12,692 nucleotides of DNA from an uncultured Lachnospiraceae bacterium. GTDB taxonomy: Bacteria; Bacillota; Clostridia; Lachnospirales; Lachnospiraceae. Both the position numbers and the translations under genes were made by a program. Positions 1 through 5,952 of the stretch are shown here, in pieces. Position 1 is the stretch's first letter; each line of letters begins with the position of its first letter. Where the stretch lies: positions 1-12,692 of the forward strand of contig CADBUD010000267.1 in NCBI GenBank assembly GCA_902797785.1. Direction: 5' to 3'. The notes below the pieces were generated by a model that made no database searches, was not told where the DNA came from, and worked only from the letters and a program-made list of their open reading frames with translations.

Positions 1-666
1 GTCACCATTTGCAGCAATCTGGAGATTTCCATTGTAGATGCTGATTTTTCCATCGTAGCTGATTCCGTGATTGACGGCAGATGCGACCTGGAGGGAACCA
101 CTGCTGACCATAAGGGAAGAGGATTCCATTCCGGCCATTCCATTTTGGGCGTTTCCATAAATGATCAGGGAGCCATCGCCGCAGATCGTCAGGCTGGAAC
201 CGGTTTGACCAAGAATGGCTGCTTTTACCGGAGAAGCATCTGTTGATGCGGTGGAGGAAGGCTCATTGTCGGTCAGAGTAGAAGCCTGGTTTAAATGCAG
301 GATGACATGGCTGTTTTCTTTTATGAGAATCGGCACCGCCGTCTGGGAAGAAAGAGTCAGGCCATCCAGAATAAGAACAACGTCGGTCAAATCTTCCTTG
401 ACAGTTATGGATCCGTTCTTACAGCTTCCGGTCAGATGATAGATGCCGTCCCCGGTAATGGTCAGAGCAGTTTCGGTGATTGAATATCCACTGTCCGGAC
501 CGGTGGCTATGATTTCGTTATTGGAAAAAGATAGGATCGCAGATTCCTCTGAGGTATCTTTTTCTAAGATGTCCTCTGCCAAAACGACAGGGGAGACCAG
601 CGGAAGCTGGGCAAACACCAGCGCAAGAATAAGAAAAAAAGCAAGATAGGAATTTCGTTTTATCAT
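1..666 (-). CDS. Secreted DUF4353-like carbohydrate-binding beta-helix protein (partial)
   Basis: The open frame runs leftwards from an ATG at 666 and leaves the window with no stop, giving 222 N-terminal residues. Residues 1-30 form a Sec signal peptide: a basic start (MIKR), a long hydrophobic core, and a likely cleavage after VVLA. The mature part has short beta-strand repeats such as ITVKEDLTDVVLILDGLTL (about 87-105), ILIKENSHVILHL (113-125) and SLTICGDGSLIIYG (158-171). This pattern of a strand, LDG, a strand and then G-G-L-I is typical of the DUF4353 / Cthe_2159 family, whose founding member is a calcium-dependent, polysaccharide-binding parallel beta-helix. An extracellular glycan-binding or adhesive role is inferred from the family. 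The ribosome site AGGAGG (679-684 on the complement) lies 12 nt upstream, slightly far. A Ser/Thr-rich stretch (134-146) interrupts the helix repeats. Confidence 0.8.
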   Translation of the reverse strand, partial: MIKRNSYLAFFLILALVFAQLPLVSPVVLAEDILEKDTSEESAILSFSNNEIIATGPDSGYSITETALTITGDGIYHLTGSCKNGSITVKEDLTDVVLILDGLTLSSQTAVPILIKENSHVILHLNQASTLTDNEPSSTASTDASPVKAAILGQTGSSLTICGDGSLIIYGNAQNGMAGMESSSLMVSSGSLQVASAVNHGISYDGKISIYNGNLQIAANGD

Positions 667-731
667 ATCGTAATCAGACCTCCTGTTATAGTTACTCTTT
701 TCTTATTTTATCGGTTTTTTTTAAGGGATGG

Positions 732-761
732 ATTATAGATTTTTCGGAATATTTGTGTTAA
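732..761 (-). promoter_or_regulatory. Sigma-A-type promoter for the DUF4353-like gene
   Basis: On the minus strand, TTAACA (756-761) is followed after 18 nt by a perfect TATAAT (732-737). It lies about 65 nt upstream of the start at 666 and ends 4 bp from the left end of the repeat that starts at 765, so the repeat inserted or expanded just behind this promoter. Confidence 0.6.
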
Positions 762-764
762 AGT

Positions 765-962
765 GTTACTATTCACAGTTAATTTGATACATAAAACAGA
801 TTCGTCGTGCTTGCACGTAAGAAGCTGTTTTATGTATCAAATTTTCCTGCTTTGTGAAAGCAGGAACTCCGCCTAAAATGAGGATTTCAGGCGCAAATGC
901 GCCGGGAGAGCTGCGAAGCAGCGGGAAATCCGAATGTCGGGAGGAGAACAGTGAATCGTAAC
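765..962 (+). repeat. ~198-bp structured repeat, copy 1 (complete, MITE-like ends)
   Basis: The copy begins GTTACTATTCACAG (765-778) and ends with an imperfect inverted version, CAGTGAATCGTAAC (949-962); 12 of 14 positions pair. Inside are (i) a perfect 19-bp stem, 781-799 with 825-843, whose loop holds a CGTG-CTTG-CACG mini-hairpin; (ii) an 8-bp hairpin, CCTGCTTT / AAAGCAGG (846-864); and (iii) a branched domain closed by GGATTTC (882-888) and GAAATCC (925-931), enclosing hairpins GGCGC/GCGCC (890-903) and GCTGC/GCAGC (910-922). An outer arm around 867-873 can pair weakly with GGGAGGAG (939-946). No credible reading frame spans it. Its closest relative begins at the next base, 963. The ends suggest a mobile, MITE-like origin, while the fold suggests a structured transcript. 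I do not recognise it as a named family. Confidence 0.85.
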
Positions 963-1148
963 GTTACTATTCACAGTTAATTTGATACATAAAAGAGATT
1001 CGTCGTGCTTGCACGTAAGAAGCTGTTTTATGTATCAAATTTTCCTGCTTTGTGAAGCAGGAACTCCTCCTAAAATGAGGATTTCAGGCGCAAATGCGCC
1101 GGGAGAGCTGCGAAGCAGCGGGAAATCCGAATGTCGGGAGGAGAACAG
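963..1148 (+). repeat. ~198-bp structured repeat, copy 2 (right end lost)
   Basis: This copy is head-to-tail with copy 1, with no spacer, and starts with the identical 14-bp end GTTACTATTCACAG (963-976). Over about 185 nt I count only three differences: C to G in the 19-bp stem, loss of one A in the second hairpin (which remains a 7-bp hairpin), and G to T at the start of domain iii. The last change restores a perfect CTCCTCC / GGAGGAG outer stem. The match stops after GAGAACAG at 1148. The right terminal repeat is absent, and the sequence jumps at 1149 to a fragment resembling hairpin ii (CTGCTTGTGAAGCAGG, 1149-1164), perhaps the remnant of a third tandem unit. The radical SAM start codon follows 46 nt later. 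Confidence 0.85.
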
Positions 1149-1210
1149 CTGCTTGTGAAGCAGGATTTGGCTGCTGAGAGCCTAGAATATGACAGGAAGG
1201 AAGAGGACAG

Positions 1211-3187
1211 ATGAAAATTGTATTAGCAGCATTGAACGCTAAATATGTACATTCAAATCTTGCAGTATATGATTTATTGGCATATGCGTCCCACCGGCAG
1301 GAAAGTATGAAAGGTAAACCTTTCATATCTACCATTATGACGCAGCAAGTGCGTCATGAAGAGGAAAGTATGAAAGGTAAACCTTTCATATCTACCATTA
1401 TGACGCAGCAAGTGCGTCATGAAAAGGAAAGTATGAGAAAAAAGACAGGGAAAGAAACGATGGAAGCGCCAAAGATCGTTGTGAGGGAGTATACCATCAA
1501 CCACAATCTGGATACGATTTTGCAGTCACTGTATCAGGAAAAAGCAGAGGTTGTCGCTTTTTCCTGTTATATTTGGAATATTAGCGAAGTCCTTAATATT
1601 TCCAGAGAGTTAAAGAAGGTCGCGAAAAATACCCGCATCTGGCTGGGAGGTCCGGAGGTCAGCTATGATGCAGAGCGGGTGCTGAGGGCGAATCCCCAGA
1701 TCGAGGGAATCATTTTGGGAGAGGGAGAGATTACCTTCTATGAACTGACCAGAGCATGGTGGGAAGCACAGCCTGACTGGCAGAGCAATATTTTGGGCAT
1801 CATCAGCCGTACCCCGCAGGGAGAATTGAAAAAAACGCCGCCACGGCCTCTGATGGATATGGATGAGCTGCCGTTCGTTTATTCCGACCTGTCAGAATTT
1901 AAGCATAAGATCTTATATTACGAGACCAGCAGGGGATGCCCGTTTTCCTGCAGCTACTGTCTGTCCTCCATTGACAAAAAGGTAAGGTTTCGCAGTCTTT
2001 CCCTGGTAAAAAAAGAACTGGATTTTTTCCTGGAGCACCGTGTGCCGCAGGTCAAGCTGATCGACCGGACCTTTAACTGCAATCGTGCCCGGGCGTTGGA
2101 AATCTGGACCTATCTTATCGAGCATGATAATGGCGTGACGAATTTTCATTTTGAGGTGGCGGCCGATCTGATCGGGGAGCCGGAATATGAAGTCTTCCAA
2201 AAGATGAGACCTGGATTGATTCAGTTGGAGATCGGTCTGCAGTCGACCAATCCGGATACGATTACCGAGATCCGCCGTTCCATGGATGTGGAAAAGGTGA
2301 AAAAAACTCTCCTGACGATTCATGGATTCGGGAATATCCATCAGCATTTAGATTTGATCGCCGGTCTTCCATATGAGGACTTTGCCTCCTTTAAGACCTC
2401 CTTTAACAAGGCGTATGAAATGAAACCGGACCAGCTGCAGCTGGGATTTTTAAAGGTATTAAAGGGCTCATATATGGAGGAACAGGGAAAGAAATATGAA
2501 CTGACCTATCGAGATTCCCAGCCCTATGAGGTCCTGAGCACGAGGTGGATCTCCTACGATGAAATTCTAAAGTTAAAGCAGGTCGAGGAAATGGTGGAGG
2601 TCTATTATAACAGCGATCAGTTCGAACATGTCCTGCCATATCTCATCTCATTTTTTCCATCGCCCTATGCCTTTTATGAGGCACTGGGAGCATATTATGA
2701 GGAACATACCCTGTTGGATATCGGGATAAAAAGAGAAGCCAGATATAAAGTGCTTCGGGATTTTTCCTGTTCCTTTCAGAAAAAACGACAGGGTAATCAA
2801 AACAGCGGATTTTCCATGGAGGTGTTCGACTGTCTTCTAACGTTTGATTATTATCTTCGGGAGAATGCCAAAAACCGTCCGTGCTGGTCGAAAAAGGAAA
2901 TGATTGGGAAAAAGGAGTATCAGGAGTTTTTCAAGCGGGGAGGAAATGATGAAATTTGTCTTTTGAAAGAGGGGTATGATTCCAAAGCGGCGGCTCGTGG
3001 GATGCATATAGAGCCGCTGGTGGAAGGAGCGCTTCCATGGATCTTTGAGGAGGAAGAAGAAAGGAAAATGAAATATTGCCTGTTTTCCTACGAAGAGAGG
3101 AACCCATTTTCCAAGGCGGCAAAAACCGTTTTTTTGACATCATTAAGTTATACTCATGAACGAAATGGCCTGCCGTTTTGTTCATGA
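1211..3187 (+). CDS. B12-binding domain radical SAM protein with DUF4080
   Basis: The product is 658 aa, a class B-type radical SAM protein of unknown substrate. The N-terminal cobalamin-binding-like fold starts MKIVLAALNAKYVHSNLAVY and resumes at about 88 with VREYTINHNL, FSCYIWNISE (117-126), GGPEVS (146-151) and GEGE (170-173). The radical SAM core carries CPFSCSYC (243-250), giving the C-x3-C-x2-C cluster ligands C243, C247 and C250, followed by KLIDRTFNCN (282-291) and LEIGLQS (339-345). The region after about 430 fits DUF4080. Family members probably perform cobalamin- and SAM-dependent radical chemistry on an unknown target. Residues 31-72 are an exact-frame tandem duplication absent from the family pattern as I know it. 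The last ~12 residues (SYTHERNGLPFCS) are encoded by a palindrome. The start at 1211 is supported by an AGAGG site just upstream. Confidence 0.85.
   Translation: MKIVLAALNAKYVHSNLAVYDLLAYASHRQESMKGKPFISTIMTQQVRHEEESMKGKPFISTIMTQQVRHEKESMRKKTGKETMEAPKIVVREYTINHNLDTILQSLYQEKAEVVAFSCYIWNISEVLNISRELKKVAKNTRIWLGGPEVSYDAERVLRANPQIEGIILGEGEITFYELTRAWWEAQPDWQSNILGIISRTPQGELKKTPPRPLMDMDELPFVYSDLSEFKHKILYYETSRGCPFSCSYCLSSIDKKVRFRSLSLVKKELDFFLEHRVPQVKLIDRTFNCNRARALEIWTYLIEHDNGVTNFHFEVAADLIGEPEYEVFQKMRPGLIQLEIGLQSTNPDTITEIRRSMDVEKVKKTLLTIHGFGNIHQHLDLIAGLPYEDFASFKTSFNKAYEMKPDQLQLGFLKVLKGSYMEEQGKKYELTYRDSQPYEVLSTRWISYDEILKLKQVEEMVEVYYNSDQFEHVLPYLISFFPSPYAFYEALGAYYEEHTLLDIGIKREARYKVLRDFSCSFQKKRQGNQNSGFSMEVFDCLLTFDYYLRENAKNRPCWSKKEMIGKKEYQEFFKRGGNDEICLLKEGYDSKAAARGMHIEPLVEGALPWIFEEEEERKMKYCLFSYEERNPFSKAAKTVFLTSLSYTHERNGLPFCS
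1301..1436 (+). repeat. In-frame 63-bp palindromic tandem repeat inside the radical SAM gene
   Basis: Two units, 1301-1363 and 1364-1426, differ at one base, and the first ~10 bases of a third unit follow (1427-1436). Each unit contains two hairpins. In unit 1, TATGAAAGGT (1306-1315) pairs perfectly with ACCTTTCATA (1318-1327) across a 2-base loop, and ATGACGCA (1337-1344) pairs with TGCGTCAT (1350-1357) across GCAAG. The unit is exactly 21 codons (31-51 and 52-72 of the protein), reads ESMKGKPFISTIMTQQVRHE followed by E or K, and contains no stop in this frame. This resembles palindromic repeats that insert into coding regions without breaking them. Confidence 0.85.
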
Positions 3188-3189
3188 GT
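3152..3189. repeat. Palindromic repeat overlapping the radical SAM stop codon
   Basis: ACTCATGAACGAAATGG (3152-3168) pairs with CCGTTTTGTTCATGAGT (3173-3189) around a CCTG loop: 17 positions, two of them G-U wobbles as plus-strand RNA. The stop TGA at 3185-3187 lies in the right arm. There is no T-run on either side, so this is not a standard terminator. The left arm shares TATACTC-x-T-x-AACGAAA with the palindrome at 7777, which suggests one family. Confidence 0.65.
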
Positions 3190-3194
3190 CGCGC

Positions 3195-3237
3195 CGGATT
3201 TTGGTCGCTGAAAGCGACATTTTCCTCACAAAATCCG
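3195..3237. repeat. Nested stem-loop element beyond the metal-regulator stop
   Basis: CGGATTTTG (3195-3203) pairs perfectly with CAAAATCCG (3229-3237), enclosing the hairpin GTCGCT-GAA-AGCGAC (3204-3218). The element lies in the 82-bp gap between the convergent ends of the radical SAM gene (3187) and the regulator (3270), directly after the preceding palindrome. It could slow or end transcription from either side, but it lacks a T-run. It is a second structured element, partly similar in layout to the one at the right edge of the window. Confidence 0.5.
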
Positions 3238-3269
3238 TGCGCATCATGTGCATTTTGCTGATGAGCTTG

Positions 3270-3659
3270 TCAGGAACGTTTGGCTTCTATGTTTTCATAT
3301 GCCAAAATAACTTTTTTGATTGCGGCAAAGCTTTCTTTGCTGATATCATGCTCCATCCGGCAGGCATCCTCCGTGGCGATTTCCTCCGGGACGCCCAAAT
3401 GAATCAGCCACTTGGATAATAATTCGTGGCGTTCATAAATCATTTCCGCAATCTCTTTTCCAGACTCGGTCAGGTAAATAAATCCGGCGTCAGTGACGGT
3501 AATATGTTTTTTTTCGCGTAAATTTTTCATGGCAACGCTGACACTGGATTTTTTGAATCCCAGTTCATTGGCAATATCAACAGAACGTACAACAGGCAGC
3601 TTCCTGCTGAGCATTAAGATTGTTTCCAGGTAATTTTCAGATGATTCGTTTTTATGCAT
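3270..3659 (-). CDS. DtxR/MntR-family metal-dependent transcriptional regulator
   Basis: The product is a 129-aa metal-sensing repressor. An N-terminal winged helix-turn-helix (about 9-70) contains VRSVDIANELGFKKSSVSVAMKNL. A short metal-binding and dimerisation domain follows, with YERHELL (H78) and DACRMEHDIS (C100, E103, H104). It stops there, without the SH3-like third domain of DtxR/IdeR, as in MntR. Candidate ligands are mixed: E12, H78, E103 and H104 are conserved, position 100 is Cys as in DtxR, and the position of MntR Asp8 / DtxR Met10 is Asn (N9). Whether it senses Mn, Fe or another metal therefore cannot be read from sequence. The start at 3659 is preferred over upstream in-frame codons because AAGGAG lies 5 nt before this ATG. 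Its targets are unknown; no metal transporter lies nearby. It is divergent from the HD-GYP gene. Confidence 0.85.
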   Translation of the reverse strand: MHKNESSENYLETILMLSRKLPVVRSVDIANELGFKKSSVSVAMKNLREKKHITVTDAGFIYLTESGKEIAEMIYERHELLSKWLIHLGVPEEIATEDACRMEHDISKESFAAIKKVILAYENIEAKRS

Positions 3660-3674
3660 AGGCACTCCTTTTTG

Positions 3675-3708
3675 GTTACTATGGACAAAAAAAGATGAAC
3701 ATGGTAAC
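3675..3708. promoter_or_regulatory. Interrupted inverted repeat upstream of the metal regulator (possible operator)
   Basis: GTTACTATG (3675-3683) and CATGGTAAC (3700-3708) are inverted with one mismatch and separated by 16 bp. The pair lies between the regulator start and its predicted -10. The spacing is wide for a DtxR/MntR operator, so an autoregulatory role is only a suggestion. Confidence 0.25.
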
Positions 3709-3734
3709 ATATGTGTGATTAAAATATATGCATC

Positions 3735-3763
3735 ATTTTACCATAAAAAAACATATAACGCAA
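3735..3763 (-). promoter_or_regulatory. Candidate promoter for the metal regulator
   Basis: On the minus strand, TTGCGT (3758-3763) is followed after 17 nt by TAAAAT (3735-3740). The -10 matches 5 of 6 consensus bases and the -35 only 3 of 6. The predicted leader is about 70 nt and includes the inverted repeat at 3675-3708. Confidence 0.45.
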
Positions 3764-3808
3764 TTGGGAAAAATCTTAGATAGACATCAGATTTTGTAGG
3801 AGGATATT

Positions 3809-5422
3809 ATGAAAATCAGTTTTAAAGACCTCATGCTCGCATTTTCTTACGCATTGGACTGCGTGGAGCGGGATGTGACAGGAGTTTCAAATCATCATGG
3901 AAAACGAGTGGCTTATGTCGCTTTGTTGATGGGAAGGAAAATGGGAATGTCAGAGGATGATCTGCTGCAGCTGGCTTGTTTTTCCGTGCTGCATGATAAT
4001 GCTCTTGCGGAAACGATTCGGAAGGTACAGCAGGAGCTGGAGGAAAAATGCAGCGAAACAAAGGATCAGATCAAAGCCAAGAACATTCGAGAGATTTTGG
4101 AAAATCCGAGCATGGCAAATGGAGATGTGTTTGAATATCTGAATCAGGCAGAGGGAGAATATCAGTATCATCCGGTAAATTTTGAACTCATAGAACAGAT
4201 GGAAACAAAACGACTCATCCTGGAGGGAATGGAAGAAAACCGTAATGCAGAAGTAAAAGACAGCAGTGCGGCAGAAGAGAACAAAAGCAAAAGCACGGAG
4301 GAAGAAGCTGGCAGCGCAGTGGCAGAGAGCAGAAGCACAGCGGAAGAATTTGGCGAAGACAATAGTGTGGAAAACAACAGTGAGGATGAGGAAATTGATG
4401 ATTTTATAGAAGAGATTAGAAAGAAAGAACAGCTCTTTAAGATGACCGGAGTAGGACGTCATTGTGTCCTGGGAGAGGAAAATTTAAAGCTGCTTGCTTT
4501 TTTGAATAGAAAGGAACGTGCTATTTTGTATCATCATGAAAATGCAGACGGAAGCGGACCGTTTGGAAAAGCAGGAGACGAAATTCCACTGTTCGCGCAG
4601 CTGATCCACCTGGCGGATATGGTGGATTCAGTCTGGAATATGGGAGATTTGACCGAAGAGAAAATAGAAAAGATCCGTCAGTGGGTGGTTTCCCAGCAGG
4701 GAATCCTGTTTACGAAAAAAAGTGTAGAGCTTTTTTTGCAGCTGGAAATGCAGCAGCTTCTTTCTAAGATGGAAGGGGACAATTTAGAGCGGGAGCTGAA
4801 GCTTTTGATTCCAAAAGAAAAAGAAGAGTATACCAATCGGGAAATCCGGAGCATTGCGACCATGTTCGCGAAAATCATCGATTATAAATCCCAGTTTACC
4901 AGATCGCATTCTTTGGGAGTCGCCTCAAAAGCAGAGCAGATGGGGGTATATTATGGATTTTCCAAGGAAAAGATAATCCGCTTTTATTTGGCCGGCGCCC
5001 TGCATGATATTGGAAAGCTGGTCATTGATACCGATATTCTGGAAAAGCCGGACAAGCTGACAGACGAGGAATATCTCCAGATTCAAAACCACGCATTCTA
5101 TACCTATGAGATTTTAAGGAAGATTCATGGACTAGAGGATATTACAAAATGGGCAGCGCATCACCATGAAAAGCTCAACGGGAGAGGCTATCCTTTTGGA
5201 AAAAAAGCAAAGGATCTGGGATTTGAGGAACGATTGATGGGATGTATTGATATCTATCAGGCACTGACAGAGAACCGGCCATATAAAGAGGGATTTTCTC
5301 ATGAAAAGACGATGAAAATGCTTCGGGATATGGGAAAAGGCGGATTTATTGATTGTGAGATCGTCGAGGACATGGATGCGGCGTTTGGAAAAGGGATTAG
5401 GGAAAAGGGAAAAGCTGAATAG
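3809..5422 (+). CDS. Tandem HD / HD-GYP domain protein (probable cyclic-di-GMP phosphodiesterase)
   Basis: The product is 537 aa and soluble, with no signal peptide or membrane span. The C-terminal half (about 345-510) is a canonical HD-GYP domain: H367, HDIGK (399-403), HHHEKLNGRGYP (451-462) and DIYQAL (481-486). HD-GYP domains hydrolyse cyclic-di-GMP at a metal centre. The N-terminal half is a second, divergent HD domain: H29/H30, LHDNAL (61-66), HHENADGSGP (242-251, where the GYP tyrosine is missing) and HLADMVD (267-273). About 180 residues separate its HD and HHE motifs, against about 50 in the second domain. The extra includes a Ser/Glu-rich acidic stretch (about 147-205), likely a flexible linker. 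An AGGAGG site lies 5 nt before the start. The N-terminal domain may be regulatory. No diguanylate cyclase or input domain is adjacent. Confidence 0.85.
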   Translation: MKISFKDLMLAFSYALDCVERDVTGVSNHHGKRVAYVALLMGRKMGMSEDDLLQLACFSVLHDNALAETIRKVQQELEEKCSETKDQIKAKNIREILENPSMANGDVFEYLNQAEGEYQYHPVNFELIEQMETKRLILEGMEENRNAEVKDSSAAEENKSKSTEEEAGSAVAESRSTAEEFGEDNSVENNSEDEEIDDFIEEIRKKEQLFKMTGVGRHCVLGEENLKLLAFLNRKERAILYHHENADGSGPFGKAGDEIPLFAQLIHLADMVDSVWNMGDLTEEKIEKIRQWVVSQQGILFTKKSVELFLQLEMQQLLSKMEGDNLERELKLLIPKEKEEYTNREIRSIATMFAKIIDYKSQFTRSHSLGVASKAEQMGVYYGFSKEKIIRFYLAGALHDIGKLVIDTDILEKPDKLTDEEYLQIQNHAFYTYEILRKIHGLEDITKWAAHHHEKLNGRGYPFGKKAKDLGFEERLMGCIDIYQALTENRPYKEGFSHEKTMKMLRDMGKGGFIDCEIVEDMDAAFGKGIREKGKAE

Positions 5423-5884
5423 ATCGAGGAATAAAGGTGAAAAAACAAAAAAAGACTGAGCAGAAAAGATTTGACATTAGCATAAAAGAATGATAAGATA
5501 AAGACCATAACTCAAATTGCCCTTAGGAACTTTATCAGAATTCCCCAGACATTTCATGCAGGATGTTTTTTGTCTTCCAAGAGCTTAGGAACTGTGCATC
5601 AATAACTTCATGATTTTCTTGTCTATTCGATATAGCAGACATTCCCCCTATAATATATGATTTTCCCGTCAAAAGTGATTTAACGGATTGTTCCGTGCTT
5701 CGCGTCCTCACTCCGTTACGGTCGGCGCAGAGCAGACATCTACCGGATGTCTTGCGTCCCACAATCCTCCCCGATATTCGCAATCCCGTGTGGTTTCGCC
5801 CCACTTCTTGCTCATATCGTGCCAAACGCTAGCGCTGAAAGCGTCCTTCCTATCGCGCTCAATAATAACATGAAAAGATTCATA
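5423..5884. other. Long region without a confident gene, upstream of recA
   Basis: The region contains a 10-bp direct repeat CTTAGGAACT (5522-5531 and 5584-5593); a stem AACGGA/TCCGTT (5682-5687 and 5712-5717) around a GC-rich loop; and a hairpin AGACATC-TACCG-GATGTCT near 5733-5751. A 96-codon minus frame (5535-5825) would need a TTG start and has no ribosome site. Its last 35 codons, from an ATG at 5642 and beginning MSAISNRQENHEVIDAQFLS, are preceded by a poorly spaced AGGGGG. Base composition shifts to GC-rich at 5695-5850, unlike the flanks. It could be the relic of a mobile or repeated element, or carry an untranslated RNA. I would not call a protein here without homologues. Confidence 0.4.
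5471..5499 (+). promoter_or_regulatory. Candidate orphan promoter
   Basis: A perfect TTGACA (5471-5476) is followed after 17 nt by TAAGAT (5494-5499). It reads into the ~450-bp region that has no plus-strand gene before recA, so it could drive an untranslated RNA or a long recA leader. It could also be chance in AT-rich sequence. Confidence 0.3.
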
Positions 5885-5913
5885 TTGACATCCCTCTCAT
5901 TTTAGTGTATCAT
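5885..5913 (+). promoter_or_regulatory. recA promoter
   Basis: A perfect TTGACA (5885-5890), a 17-nt spacer and TATCAT (5908-5913) predict transcription from about 5920, inside the LexA box. The leader is about 33 nt to the recA ATG. Confidence 0.8.
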
Positions 5914-5919
5914 AAAAAT

Positions 5920-5933
5920 CGAACAAACATTCG
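5920..5933. promoter_or_regulatory. LexA (SOS) box of recA
   Basis: CGAACAAACATTCG matches the Gram-positive LexA operator core GAAC-N4-GTTC with one mismatch (ATTC). It lies immediately downstream of the -10, over the predicted start site, where bound LexA would block transcription. This is the expected place for SOS control of recA. Confidence 0.8.
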
Positions 5934-5952
5934 AAATATAAGGAGAAAACAA

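Noticed and set aside
765..1148. A known riboswitch or the HEARO/OMEGA-type RNA class
   Set aside because: No conserved riboswitch core was recognised, and there is no IsrB/TnpB-like gene nearby. The terminal inverted repeats point to a MITE-like element instead.
1301..1426. Regular palindromic repeats as a possible CRISPR array
   Set aside because: The units are contiguous with no unique spacers, lie in frame inside a protein gene, and no cas gene is present.
3660..3710. Upstream start that would lengthen the metal regulator by 17 residues
   Set aside because: The extra residues do not fit the family, and AAGGAG is correctly placed only for the ATG at 3659.
3950..4462. 170-codon minus-strand frame inside the HD-GYP gene
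   Set aside because: It lies antisense to a gene with clear motifs and translates to a Phe/Leu/Cys-rich string typical of the complement of Lys/Glu-rich coding sequence.
5535..5825. 96-codon minus-strand frame as a protein gene
   Set aside because: It needs a TTG start, has no ribosome site, and crosses GC-rich hairpin sequence. Kept only as a note on the intergenic region.
5905..5952. Upstream in-frame ATG giving RecA 16 extra residues
   Set aside because: It lies in the promoter, before the predicted transcription start and LexA box. The ATG at 5953 has a proper ribosome site and the standard MANEDK-type start.
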